This document shows, piece after piece, positions 1-7,293 of a stretch of DNA of 64,000 nucleotides. Below the pieces are notes generated by a model, which searched no databases, was not told the origin of the DNA, and worked only from the letters and a program-made list of their open reading frames with translations. Positions within the stretch are counted from its first letter, which is position 1; each line of letters starts with the position of its first letter. The DNA is from Methylobacterium sp. CB376 (GTDB lineage Bacteria > Pseudomonadota > Alphaproteobacteria > Rhizobiales > Beijerinckiaceae): NCBI RefSeq assembly GCF_029714205.1, contig NZ_CP121648.1, positions 6,797,501 to 6,861,500 on the forward strand, in the 5' to 3' direction. Made by a program: the position numbers and the translations under genes.

Positions 1-1
1 T

Positions 2-181
2 CTGGTCACGGAAGGTTTGGCGATGCACCGCTTGGGCAGGGCGCGGGGATCGATTGCGGCGGCGCGCCTGGAGCGGGCCGCGATGCGGGAGGGGCGGCTC
101 TTCCTCGAAGGCTGCGGGGCGGTCTGGACGGCCTGCCTCGGCTGGGTGGCGCTGCGGACCGCGCGCTACATCCTGGATTGA
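2..181 (+). CDS. hypothetical protein, 5' end uncertain or cut by window edge
   Basis: An open frame runs from the window edge to a TGA at 179-181. If the ATG at 23 is the start, the product is 52 residues, Arg-rich at first, with a short hydrophobic segment (GAVWTACLGWVAL) near the C-terminus. It may instead be the tail of a longer gene. I recognise no family. It lies 97 bp before the LysR gene on the same strand. Confidence 0.3.
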   Translation: MVTEGLAMHRLGRARGSIAAARLERAAMREGRLFLEGCGAVWTACLGWVALRTARYILD

Positions 182-278
182 CGGGCGCCCGGCGACCGGG
201 CCGGTTTCGCCTGACGCCCCGCGCCCGGCGCGCTATCCTGGTCGGGGCCGCAGGCGGGCCCGGACCCCGGAGGCCGGC

Positions 279-1175
279 TTGCTCGAATTCAGCCAGATCC
301 GCTGCTTCGTCGCCGTCGCGGAGGAACTGCATTTCGGCCGCGCGGCCGCCCGCCTCAGCATGACGCAGCCGCCCCTGTCGCGGCAGATCCAGGTGCTGGA
401 GCGCATCCTCGACGTCCAGCTGCTCGAACGCTCCAGCCGCTCGGTCCGCCTCACCGCCGCGGGCCGCAGCTTCCTGCCGGAGGCCCAGCGCATCCTGCGC
501 CTCTCCGAGGCCGCCGCCCAGGTCACCCGCCAGGTCGCGGCCGGCCGGGCCGGCACCCTGCGGCTCAGCTTCACGGCGGCCTCGGCCTACGCCTACCTGC
601 CCGACCTCGTCATCGCCTGCCGGGCCGCCCTGCCCGAGGTGAGCCTCGCCCTGCGCGAGATGGTCACCAAGGACCAGATCGAGGACCTCCTCGCCTCCCG
701 CCTCGACGCGGCCCTGGTGCGCCCCCCGGTGACGCATCCCGAACTCGATTCCGTGCGCGCCCGCGCCGAGCCCCTCGTGGCCGCCCTGCCGTCCGACCAC
801 CCGCTCGCCGCCCGCCCGGCGCTCGCCCTCGCCGATCTCGACCGCCAGCCCCTCATCGGCTACGCGCCGCACGAGGCCCGCTACTTCTACGACCTCGTCG
901 CGGGCCTCTGCGCCGAGGCCCGGGTGCAGCCGCACGCGGTGCAGCAGCTCGCCCAGATCCACTCGATCCTCGCCCTGGTGCGGGCCGGGCTCGGCATCGC
1001 CCTGGTGCCGCACTCCGCCGAGCGGCTGCGCCTCGACGGCGTCGCCTACCGGCCCCTCGCCCTGCCGGAGCCTCGCCCCGTCGAGCTCGTCCTGGCCTGG
1101 CGCCGCGACCACGACAATCCCCTGATCGGCCAGCTCATCCGCCTCGTCGCCGAGCGGGCCGAGGCCGCGCCCTGA
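279..1175 (+). CDS. LysR-family transcriptional regulator, probably of the glucarate operon
   Basis: The 298-residue product has the LysR layout: an N-terminal winged helix-turn-helix (residues about 1-60, [19 protein letters not shown] is the recognition-helix region) and a periplasmic-binding-like effector domain (about 90-290). I chose the TTG at 279 because the protein then begins [10 protein letters not shown], where LysR proteins normally start; the frame stays open further upstream only because of high GC. It sits directly before gudD-garL-garR on the same strand, so it is the obvious candidate regulator, responding perhaps to glucarate (inference). Family assignment is secure, ligand is not. 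Confidence 0.88.
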   Translation: MLEFSQIRCFVAVAEELHFGRAAARLSMTQPPLSRQIQVLERILDVQLLERSSRSVRLTAAGRSFLPEAQRILRLSEAAAQVTRQVAAGRAGTLRLSFTAASAYAYLPDLVIACRAALPEVSLALREMVTKDQIEDLLASRLDAALVRPPVTHPELDSVRARAEPLVAALPSDHPLAARPALALADLDRQPLIGYAPHEARYFYDLVAGLCAEARVQPHAVQQLAQIHSILALVRAGLGIALVPHSAERLRLDGVAYRPLALPEPRPVELVLAWRRDHDNPLIGQLIRLVAERAEAAP

Positions 1176-1202
1176 GCCCGCCGGCGGGGCGGCCCCGCCT
1201 GC

Positions 1203-1268
1203 GATGCGCCTGGCGCATCGATCCATTCAGCCTTTGGCTTGGACGTGCATCGCCGCGCGGGCCTAAAT
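1203..1268 (+). promoter_or_regulatory. candidate operator and promoter of gudD-garL-garR
   Basis: A perfect 8-bp inverted repeat with one central base, GATGCGCC-T-GGCGCATC (1203-1219), lies between the LysR gene and gudD. It is followed by a weak sigma-70-like pair, TTGGAC (1239-1244) and CTAAAT (1263-1268), 18 bp apart. The palindrome is a plausible binding site for the upstream LysR protein. No binding evidence exists in the sequence itself. Confidence 0.4.
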
Positions 1269-1312
1269 GGCGCCCGGGACGGTCGCAGACGCCGTCGCTT
1301 CGGGAGCACGCC

Positions 1313-2668
1313 ATGGAGACCGCCGCCGGCCCCGCGCAGGGCCTCTCGCGCACGCCGACCATCGCCGCCATGCGGGTCGTCCCGGTGGCCGGCCGCGACA
1401 GCATGCTGCTCAACCTGTCGGGCGCGCACGGGCCGTTCTTCACCCGCAACCTCGTGGTGCTGACCGACTCGACCGGCGCCACCGGCCTCGGCGAGGTGCC
1501 GGGAGGCGAGCGCATCCGGCAGACCCTGGAGGATGCGCGCGGCCTCGTCCTCGGCCAGCCCCTCGGCGCCTGGAACCGCGTGCTCGCCGCCATGCGGGCG
1601 CGCTTCGCCGATCGCGACGCGGGGGGGCGGGGTCTCCAGACCTTCGACCTGCGCGTCGCCATCCACGCGGTCACGGCGGTGGAATCCGCCTTCCTCGACC
1701 TGCTCGGCCAGTTCCTCGGCGTGCCGGTGGCGGCCCTCCTCGGCGAGGGCCAGCAGCGCGACGCGGTCGAGATGCTGGGCTACCTGTTCTACGTCGGCGA
1801 CCGCCGCCGCACGAATCTGGCCTACCGGGAGCCCGAGGCGCGCGACGGCTGGCTGCGGCTGCGCGACGAGGAGGCGCTGACGCCCGATGCCGTGGTGCGG
1901 CTCGCCGAGGCCGCGCACGAGCGCTACGGCTTCAACGATTTCAAGCTCAAGGGCGGGGTGCTGGCGGGCGAGCGGGAGATCGAGGCGGTGACCGCCCTCG
2001 CCAAGCGCTTCCCGCAGGCCCGCGTCACCCTCGACCCGAACGGGGCGTGGTCGCTCGAGGAGGCGATCCGCCTGTGCAGGGGCCGGGGCGACGTGCTCGC
2101 CTACGCGGAGGATCCCTGCGGGGCCGAGAACGGCTTCTCCGGCCGCGAGGTCATGGCCGAGTTCCGCCGCGCCACCGGGCTGCCCACCGCCACCAACATG
2201 ATCGCGACCGACTGGCGCCAGATGGTGCACGCGCTCCAGCTCGGCGCCGTCGACATTCCCCTGGCCGACCCGCATTTCTGGACGCTGGCCGGGGCGGTGC
2301 GCGTCGCCCAGACCTGCCGCGACCACGGCCTCACCTGGGGCTCGCACTCGAACAACCACTTCGATGTGTCGCTGGCCATGTTCACCCACGCCGCCGCGGC
2401 CGCGCCCGGCAAGGTCACGGCGATCGACACGCACTGGATCTGGCAGGACGGCCAGCGCCTGACCCGGGAGCCGCCGGAGATCCGCGGCGGCCTGGTGCGG
2501 GTGCCGGAGCGGCCGGGCCTCGGCGTCGCGCTCGACTGGGAGGCGGTCGAGGCGGCCCACGCCCTCTACGAGCGCCACGGGCTCGGCGCCCGCGACGACG
2601 CCGCGGCGATGCAGTTCCTGATTCCCGGCTGGACCTTCGATCCCAAGACACCCTGCCTCGTGCGCTGA
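1313..2668 (+). CDS. gudD: glucarate dehydratase
   Basis: Enolase-superfamily dehydratase converting D-glucarate to 5-keto-4-deoxy-D-glucarate. At 451 residues it is the length of E. coli GudD and resembles it throughout: VIPVAG-like N-terminus, [28 protein letters not shown] with the catalytic KxK pair (K211, K213), LDPNGAWS with metal-ligand Asp and partner Asn, [20 protein letters not shown], and [14 protein letters not shown] carrying the catalytic His. All acid/base and metal residues look intact. The ATG at 1313 follows a GGGAGC ribosome site. First gene of a three-gene glucarate operon; garL starts 21 bp after its stop. Confidence 0.96.
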   Translation: METAAGPAQGLSRTPTIAAMRVVPVAGRDSMLLNLSGAHGPFFTRNLVVLTDSTGATGLGEVPGGERIRQTLEDARGLVLGQPLGAWNRVLAAMRARFADRDAGGRGLQTFDLRVAIHAVTAVESAFLDLLGQFLGVPVAALLGEGQQRDAVEMLGYLFYVGDRRRTNLAYREPEARDGWLRLRDEEALTPDAVVRLAEAAHERYGFNDFKLKGGVLAGEREIEAVTALAKRFPQARVTLDPNGAWSLEEAIRLCRGRGDVLAYAEDPCGAENGFSGREVMAEFRRATGLPTATNMIATDWRQMVHALQLGAVDIPLADPHFWTLAGAVRVAQTCRDHGLTWGSHSNNHFDVSLAMFTHAAAAAPGKVTAIDTHWIWQDGQRLTREPPEIRGGLVRVPERPGLGVALDWEAVEAAHALYERHGLGARDDAAAMQFLIPGWTFDPKTPCLVR

Positions 2669-2689
2669 CCGCAGCGGGAGACGCGACCC

Positions 2690-3460
2690 ATGGACATCCT
2701 CACCAACCGCTTCAAGGCCGGGCTGCGCGCGCGCCGCCAGCAGGTCGGCCTCTGGTGCAGCCTCGCGAGCGCGATCTCGACCGAGATCGTGGCGGGCTCG
2801 GGCTTCGACTGGCTGCTCCTCGACATGGAGCACTCGCCCAACGACCTGCGCGACATCTACGGCCAGCTCCAGGCCATGGCGGAGGGCGGCGCCGCCCCGG
2901 TGGTGCGCGTGCCGAGCGACGACCCGATCGCCATCAAGCGCGTCCTCGACGCGGGCGCGCAGTCGCTGATGATCCCGAACGTCGACGGTGCCGCGCAGGC
3001 CCGCGCGGTGGTGGCCGCGACGCGCTACGCCCCGGAGGGCATCCGCGGCTTCTCGCAGGCGCCCCGCGCCGCCCGCTTCGGGCGCATCCCGGACTACCAC
3101 GCCCGCAGCAACGGCGAGATCGCCGTCCTGGTGCAGGTCGAGTCGCGCCGCGCCCTCGACAACCTGGAGGAGATTGCCGCGGTGGAGGGCGTCGACGGCC
3201 TCTTCGTCGGGCCGGGCGACCTCTCCGCCAGCCTCGGCCATCTCGGCCAGCAGAACCACCCCGAGGTGGTGGCCGAGATCGAGCGCACGATCGGGCGCAT
3301 CGTCGCGACCGGCAAGGCGGCCGGCATCCTCACGGCGAACGAGGAGCTCGCCGCCCGCTACGCCCGCGCCGGCACCACCTTCACCGCCATCGGCTCGGAT
3401 CTCGGGCTCCTCGCCCGCGGCTCCGAGGCCCTCGCCGCGCGCTTCCGCGCCGGCCTCTGA
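2690..3460 (+). CDS. garL: 5-keto-4-deoxy-D-glucarate aldolase (HpcH/HpaI family)
   Basis: Class II aldolase that splits 5-keto-4-deoxy-D-glucarate into pyruvate and tartronate semialdehyde. The 256-residue length equals E. coli GarL. Visible family motifs are LLLDMEHSPND with the catalytic His at 48, VVRVPSDDP, LVQVES (metal-binding Glu) and GLFVGPGDLSASLG (metal-binding Asp). It stands between gudD and garR with short gaps, so the product of one enzyme feeds the next. HpaI-type aldolases for homoprotocatechuate breakdown are close relatives, but the operon context points to the glucarate substrate. Confidence 0.93.
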   Translation: MDILTNRFKAGLRARRQQVGLWCSLASAISTEIVAGSGFDWLLLDMEHSPNDLRDIYGQLQAMAEGGAAPVVRVPSDDPIAIKRVLDAGAQSLMIPNVDGAAQARAVVAATRYAPEGIRGFSQAPRAARFGRIPDYHARSNGEIAVLVQVESRRALDNLEEIAAVEGVDGLFVGPGDLSASLGHLGQQNHPEVVAEIERTIGRIVATGKAAGILTANEELAARYARAGTTFTAIGSDLGLLARGSEALAARFRAGL

Positions 3461-3477
3461 TCGGGAGCATCCTCGCC

Positions 3478-4359
3478 ATGGACGTCGGATTCATCGGGCT
3501 CGGCATCATGGGCGCGCCCATGGCCGGGCACCTCATCGCGGGCGGCCACAGCCTCCACCTGAAGAGCCGCCGTCGCGTGCCCGAGGCCCTGGTGGCCGCC
3601 GGCGGGCGGCCCTGCGCCAGCGCCGCCGAGGTGGCCGCGCGCGCCGAGGTCGTCATCCTGATGGTGCCGGACACGCCGGACGTGGAGGCGGTGCTGTTCG
3701 GGGCGGGCGGGGTCGCCGAGGGGCTGCGCCCCGGCTGCGTCGTCGTCGACATGAGCTCGATCTCGCCGATCGCCACCCGCGACTTCGCGGCCCGCATCGA
3801 GGCCGCGGGCGGGCACTACGTCGACGCGCCGGTCTCCGGCGGCGAGGTCGGCGCCAAGAACGCGGCGCTCTCGATCATGGTCGGGGGCAGCGAGGAGGCG
3901 GTGGCGCGGGTGCGCCCGCTCCTCGACCTGATGGGCAAGAGCGTCACCCACGTGGGCGGCACCGGCGCCGGCCAGGTCGCCAAGGTGGCGAACCAGATCA
4001 TCGTGGCGCTCACCATCGAGGCGGTGGCGGAGGGCCTGCTCTTCGCCTCGAAGGCCGGGGCGGACCCGGCCAAGGTGCGCCAGGCGATCACCGGCGGGCT
4101 CGCGACCTCGCGCATCCTGGAGCTGCACGGCGAGCGCATGATCACGCGCCGCTTCGACCCGGGCTTCCGGATCGCGCTGCACCAGAAGGACCTCAACCTC
4201 GCGCTCGAGGGCGCCCGCAGCCTCGGGCTGAGCCTGCCGGGCACGGCGCTCGCCCAGCAGCTCTTCTCGGCCTGCGCGGCGAACGGGGCGGGGGGGCAGG
4301 ACCACTCGGCCCTGGTGCGCGCGCTGGAGATCCTCGGCAACCACGAGGTCGCCGGCTGA
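3478..4359 (+). CDS. garR: 2-hydroxy-3-oxopropionate (tartronate semialdehyde) reductase
   Basis: NAD(P)H-dependent beta-hydroxyacid dehydrogenase reducing tartronate semialdehyde to glycerate, the last dedicated step of glucarate use. The 293-residue protein has the Rossmann motif GLGIMG (residues 7-12), the substrate-binding segment DAPVSGGEVGA, and the catalytic Lys (K169) in GAGQVAKVANQ. The ATG at 3478 is preceded by GGGAGCAT. A GC-rich hairpin follows the stop by 10 bp. Reaction type is certain; garR rather than a generic glxR paralogue is inferred from the operon. Confidence 0.92.
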   Translation: MDVGFIGLGIMGAPMAGHLIAGGHSLHLKSRRRVPEALVAAGGRPCASAAEVAARAEVVILMVPDTPDVEAVLFGAGGVAEGLRPGCVVVDMSSISPIATRDFAARIEAAGGHYVDAPVSGGEVGAKNAALSIMVGGSEEAVARVRPLLDLMGKSVTHVGGTGAGQVAKVANQIIVALTIEAVAEGLLFASKAGADPAKVRQAITGGLATSRILELHGERMITRRFDPGFRIALHQKDLNLALEGARSLGLSLPGTALAQQLFSACAANGAGGQDHSALVRALEILGNHEVAG

Positions 4360-4368
4360 GGACCGGAG

Positions 4369-4392
4369 GCGGGGCGGCCCCGGCCGCCCCGC
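4369..4392 (+). terminator. GC-rich hairpin after garR
   Basis: GCGGGGCGGCC-CC-GGCCGCCCCGC is a perfect 11-bp stem with a 2-nt centre, starting 10 bp after the garR stop. There is no T-tract, so it may stabilise mRNA 3' ends or act as an imperfect terminator between the convergent garR and 4514-4762 genes. Confidence 0.4.
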
Positions 4393-4412
4393 TCCGCGGC
4401 CGGACGGCTCAG

Positions 4413-4517
4413 GCGCTGTCCGGACGATCACGTCCGGACAGCGGATGCCAAGCCCGTGCGGCGCCTGAGCGAGGCCGACATCCGCATGGCGAAGCCATCC
4501 GTCGGATGTCGGATCAC
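4413..4517 (+). repeat. family A dispersed palindromic repeat, copy 1
   Basis: The copy begins with the perfect hairpin TCCGGAC-GATCAC-GTCCGGA inside GCTG...CAGC. It continues with the conserved core GCGGCGCCTGAGCGAGGCC, ACATCCGCATGGC, and a distal GAAGCCATCCGTCGGATGTC part. Its end overlaps the last codons of the convergent gene at 4514-4762. Other copies lie at 10480, 43707, 46297, 47961, 51871 and 61072. Confidence 0.85.
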
Positions 4518-4762
4518 TCCTCGACGAGGAAGCCCGGATAGGCCTGGCCGCGGGGCACCACCGCGAAGGGGGCGCGCTCGCGGGGATAGATCGCGTCGTA
4601 GCCGGCGCGATCGCCCTCGGTGAGGCCGTAGCGGCGCTCGATCCCGGCACGCGGGCCGCCCGCCTGGGAGCCGGACGCGTTGTAGGGCGAGCCGCCCTGC
4701 GCGAAGGCCGGGGCGGCGGCGACGAGCAGGGCGCCGGCGGCGAGGAAGGGCTTGAGTTTCAT
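4514..4762 (-). CDS. small secreted hypothetical protein
   Basis: An 82-residue protein starting MKLKPFLAAGALLVAAAPAFAQ, a clear Sec signal peptide with AFA-Q cleavage. The mature part (about 60 residues) has the motif YGLTEGDRAGYDAIYPRERAPFAVVPRGQ and no Cys. The ATG at 4762 is preceded by GGAGACACCG, a good ribosome site; the longer upstream frame has none. I know no function. Similar short Tyr/Pro/Arg-rich exported proteins are common in Methylobacterium (impression, not checked). Confidence 0.7.
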   Translation of the reverse strand: MKLKPFLAAGALLVAAAPAFAQGGSPYNASGSQAGGPRAGIERRYGLTEGDRAGYDAIYPRERAPFAVVPRGQAYPGFLVEE

Positions 4763-4844
4763 CGGTGTCTCCGTGGTTCGGGCCGCTCTCGGGCGGCCTT
4801 CACCGGGACGACGTTCGCAGCCGCGAAAGGTTCGGGCCGCCATG

Positions 4845-4898
4845 TGCGGCAGCGCACGCGCTGCCGCAGGGATGGAGAGCGGCAGCGCGCGCTGCCGC
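4845..4898. repeat. two tandem hairpins
   Basis: Two near-identical palindromes stand side by side: TGCGGCAGCG-CACG-CGCTGCCGCA (4845-4868) and GCGGCAGCG-CG-CGCTGCCGC (4879-4898), each followed by AGGGAT. They lie just after the stop of the minus-strand response regulator (4904) and could terminate or stabilise its transcript, or be a local duplication. Confidence 0.6.
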
Positions 4899-4903
4899 AG
4901 GGA

Positions 4904-5270
4904 TCAGGCGCAGCCCGGCAGCAGCCCGGGCAGGGTGCTGGCGAGGGAGGCCGGATCGAACGGCTTCTCCCAGTGCGGCACGTCCCGGTAGGCCGCCGGC
5001 ACCGCGACGCGGTCGTAGCCCGTGGCGAACACGAAGGGCACCGACCGGGAACACCGTCTCACCCCGCAGATTGATGTCGAGCACGGCCGCGTCGATCCGC
5101 GCACCCCCGTCGATCAGAGCCATGGCGGCGTCCCGGCTCGGGGCCGGTCCCACGACCACGGCGCCGAGCCGGCCGAGGGCCTGAGCCATGTCGTCCGCGA
5201 TGAAATACTCGTCCTCCACCACCAGGACCCGACGTTGCGCGAGCGGACCGGCCGGGAACGATGCTGCCAT
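4904..5270 (-). pseudogene. FATGUY-type single-domain response regulator, frameshifted by a deletion
   Basis: The first part (from ATG 5270) reads MAASFPAG... with the receiver acidic pair at D20-E21 and phosphoacceptor Asp at 65 in AAVLDINLRGE. After ETVFPV the frame is lost at about 5040-5043. The next frame then gives VPFVFATGYDRVAVPAAYR and VPHWEKPFD, ending at 4904. PFxFATGY is the signature of alphaproteobacterial FATGUY receivers, several of which act on general stress response signalling. Intact relatives carry about eight more residues between the two parts, so I infer a deletion near 23 nt rather than a single-base error. A GTG at 5282 is an alternative start. Confidence 0.75.
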
Positions 5271-5402
5271 GCGCGGCTCCACTCCGGATCATGCGTCGGA
5301 AAACCATTGATGCATGATGCATAACGTGGCTCCCTGACGAATAACATGGAGTGAGCCCGGTCCGCTCCAATCGTTGTAACGGACGAGGGACGGGAGCCTG
5401 CG

Positions 5403-6146
5403 ATGCCGACCTATCTGATCCGCAAGCTCGAGCAGTTCACCCGCCTGTCGAGCGACGACAAGCAGGCGCTCGAACGCGCGGCGTCGGGGAAGCTGCGCCG
5501 GTTCAGCTCGCGCGAGGACATTATCCGGGAGGGCGAGGCGCCGCGGCGGGTCAACCTCATTCTCGACGGCTGGGCCTGCCGCTACAAGGTGCTGGAGGAC
5601 GGGCGGCGCCAGATCGCCGCCTTCCTGCTCCCGGGCGACCTCTGCGACATCCGCATGTTCATCCTCAAGCACATGGACCACTCGGTGGGCACCCTCTCGC
5701 CCGCGACCGTGGTGGAGATCCCGCGCGAGACGATCCTCGATCTGACCGACAATTTCCCCCGGCTCAGCCGCGCCCTGTGGTGGTACTCCCTGGTCGAGGA
5801 AGCGACCCAGCGCGAGTGGACCACCAATCTCGGCCAGCGCGACGCGCTGGAGCGGATGGCGCACCTGCTCTGCGAGGTGTTCATCCGGCTGCGCGGCATC
5901 GGGCTCACGGACGGGACGAGCTGCGAATTGCCGGTGACGCAGGCCGAACTCGCCGACGCCACCGGGCTCTCCACAGTCCACGTCAACCGCACGCTGCAGG
6001 ATCTGCGCGCCCGCGGCCTCGTCATCCTGCGCGGCAAGACCCTGACGGTCCCCGACCTGGAGGCCCTGCAGGACGCCGCCCTGTTCAGCCCCAACTACCT
6101 CCACCTCGACTGCGAAGGCCAGGAGCTCGACGCCAACGACAGCTGA
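5403..6146 (+). CDS. Crp/Fnr-family transcriptional regulator
   Basis: A 247-residue protein with an N-terminal cyclic-nucleotide-binding-like beta barrel (about 10-130, RFSSREDIIREGEAP, LILDGWACRYK, AAFLLPGDLCDI) and a C-terminal winged helix (about 150-225, recognition region TQAELADATGLSTVHVNRTL). No N-terminal cysteine cluster for an Fnr-type Fe-S centre is visible, so this is not a classical oxygen sensor. It is divergent from the broken receiver gene. cheB follows 25 bp after the stop and may be co-transcribed. The ligand is unknown. Confidence 0.88.
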   Translation: MPTYLIRKLEQFTRLSSDDKQALERAASGKLRRFSSREDIIREGEAPRRVNLILDGWACRYKVLEDGRRQIAAFLLPGDLCDIRMFILKHMDHSVGTLSPATVVEIPRETILDLTDNFPRLSRALWWYSLVEEATQREWTTNLGQRDALERMAHLLCEVFIRLRGIGLTDGTSCELPVTQAELADATGLSTVHVNRTLQDLRARGLVILRGKTLTVPDLEALQDAALFSPNYLHLDCEGQELDANDS

Positions 6147-6171
6147 CCGCGACCCGCAGCCAGGAGCGCCC

Positions 6172-7200
6172 GTGACCAATCGCGACATCATCGTCATCGG
6201 GGGCTCGGCCGGCGCCACCGTCCCGCTCAAGGCCCTGCTGCGGGCGCTGCCGGCCGACCTGCCGGCGGCCGTCCTGGTGGTGCTGCACATCCCGGCGCGC
6301 AGCCTCGGCCTCCTGGCCACCGTCACCTCCGCGGCGAGCCGCCTGCCGGTCGAGACGGCGCAGGACGGCATGGCGATCCGCCCCGGCCACATCTATCTCG
6401 GCGTCCCGGACCGGCACCTGCTCCTCGTCGACGGGGTGATCCGCCTCGGCCGGGGCCCGCGCGAGAACATGGTGCGGCCGGCCATCGACCCGCTCTTCCG
6501 CTCCGCGGCGATCGCCTACGGGCCGCGGGTGATCGGCGTCGTGCTGAGCGGGCTCCTGAACGACGGCGCCGCGGGGCTCGACGCGATCAAGGCCTGCGGC
6601 GGCCTCGCCCTGGTCCAGGACCCGGCCGACGCGGTCGCCGACGAGATGCCGCTCGCCGCCCTCGCGGCGGCGGCGGTCGACCTCGCGGTGCCGGGCGCGC
6701 GGCTCGGCGACGTGCTGTCGGATCTCGCCCGGGAGACGCCCGGCCCGCGCCTGCCGGTGCCGCCGGAGATCCGCATCGAGGTCGACATCGCGGCGGGCGA
6801 GCGGGTGGGCAGCGGCGTGCTGCGCCAGATTGCCGACCCGGCCCCCCTGACCTGCCCGCATTGCTGCGGCGTGCTGTCGGAGGTGCGCGGCAGCAAGCCC
6901 GTGCGCTTCCGCTGCCAGGTCGGCCACGCGCTCACCGCCGAGGCCCTCGCCAAGGAGCAGGAGGCGGCGGTCGACGAGGCGATGCGGGTGGCCCTGCGCA
7001 TCGTCGAGGAGCGGGCCGACCTCGTGGCCCGGATGGCCGAGGACGGACGCCGGTCCGGCCGTCGCGCCGTGGCCGAGATGTACGAGGCGCGCGCCGCGGA
7101 GTATCGCGGCTACGGGGAGACGATCCGGCGGGCGATCCTGAGCGCGATGCCGCAGCCCGGCGCCGCCGATCCCGGAGACGGGAACGGCGAGGCGGGCTAA
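6172..7200 (+). CDS. CheB-type methylesterase without receiver domain
   Basis: A 342-residue protein whose residues 1-185 form a CheB methylesterase domain with the catalytic triad Ser12 (IGGSAG), His39 (VVLHIPA) and Asp131 (LLNDGAAG). There is no N-terminal receiver. The C-terminal third holds a CPHC...FRCQVGH segment that could bind zinc, then a helical tail. This layout is common for CheB proteins outside chemotaxis operons. The start codon is GTG at 6172. It precedes a gene with its own CheB and CheR domains, suggesting reversible methylation in a sensory pathway rather than flagellar chemotaxis (inference). Confidence 0.87.
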   Translation: MTNRDIIVIGGSAGATVPLKALLRALPADLPAAVLVVLHIPARSLGLLATVTSAASRLPVETAQDGMAIRPGHIYLGVPDRHLLLVDGVIRLGRGPRENMVRPAIDPLFRSAAIAYGPRVIGVVLSGLLNDGAAGLDAIKACGGLALVQDPADAVADEMPLAALAAAAVDLAVPGARLGDVLSDLARETPGPRLPVPPEIRIEVDIAAGERVGSGVLRQIADPAPLTCPHCCGVLSEVRGSKPVRFRCQVGHALTAEALAKEQEAAVDEAMRVALRIVEERADLVARMAEDGRRSGRRAVAEMYEARAAEYRGYGETIRRAILSAMPQPGAADPGDGNGEAG

Positions 7201-7293
7201 TCTCCCGCCCGGCCGGCGGAAGCGCGTTTCGCACCAGGGACGGCAGCGGCGCGCCGGGCCGGCGGCGCGCCACGGGAGGCAGCGGGAGAGATC

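Noticed and set aside
1046..3259. 737-residue minus-strand open frame over gudD and garL
   Set aside because: Antisense to two enzymes with all catalytic residues; composition is typical of GC shadows.
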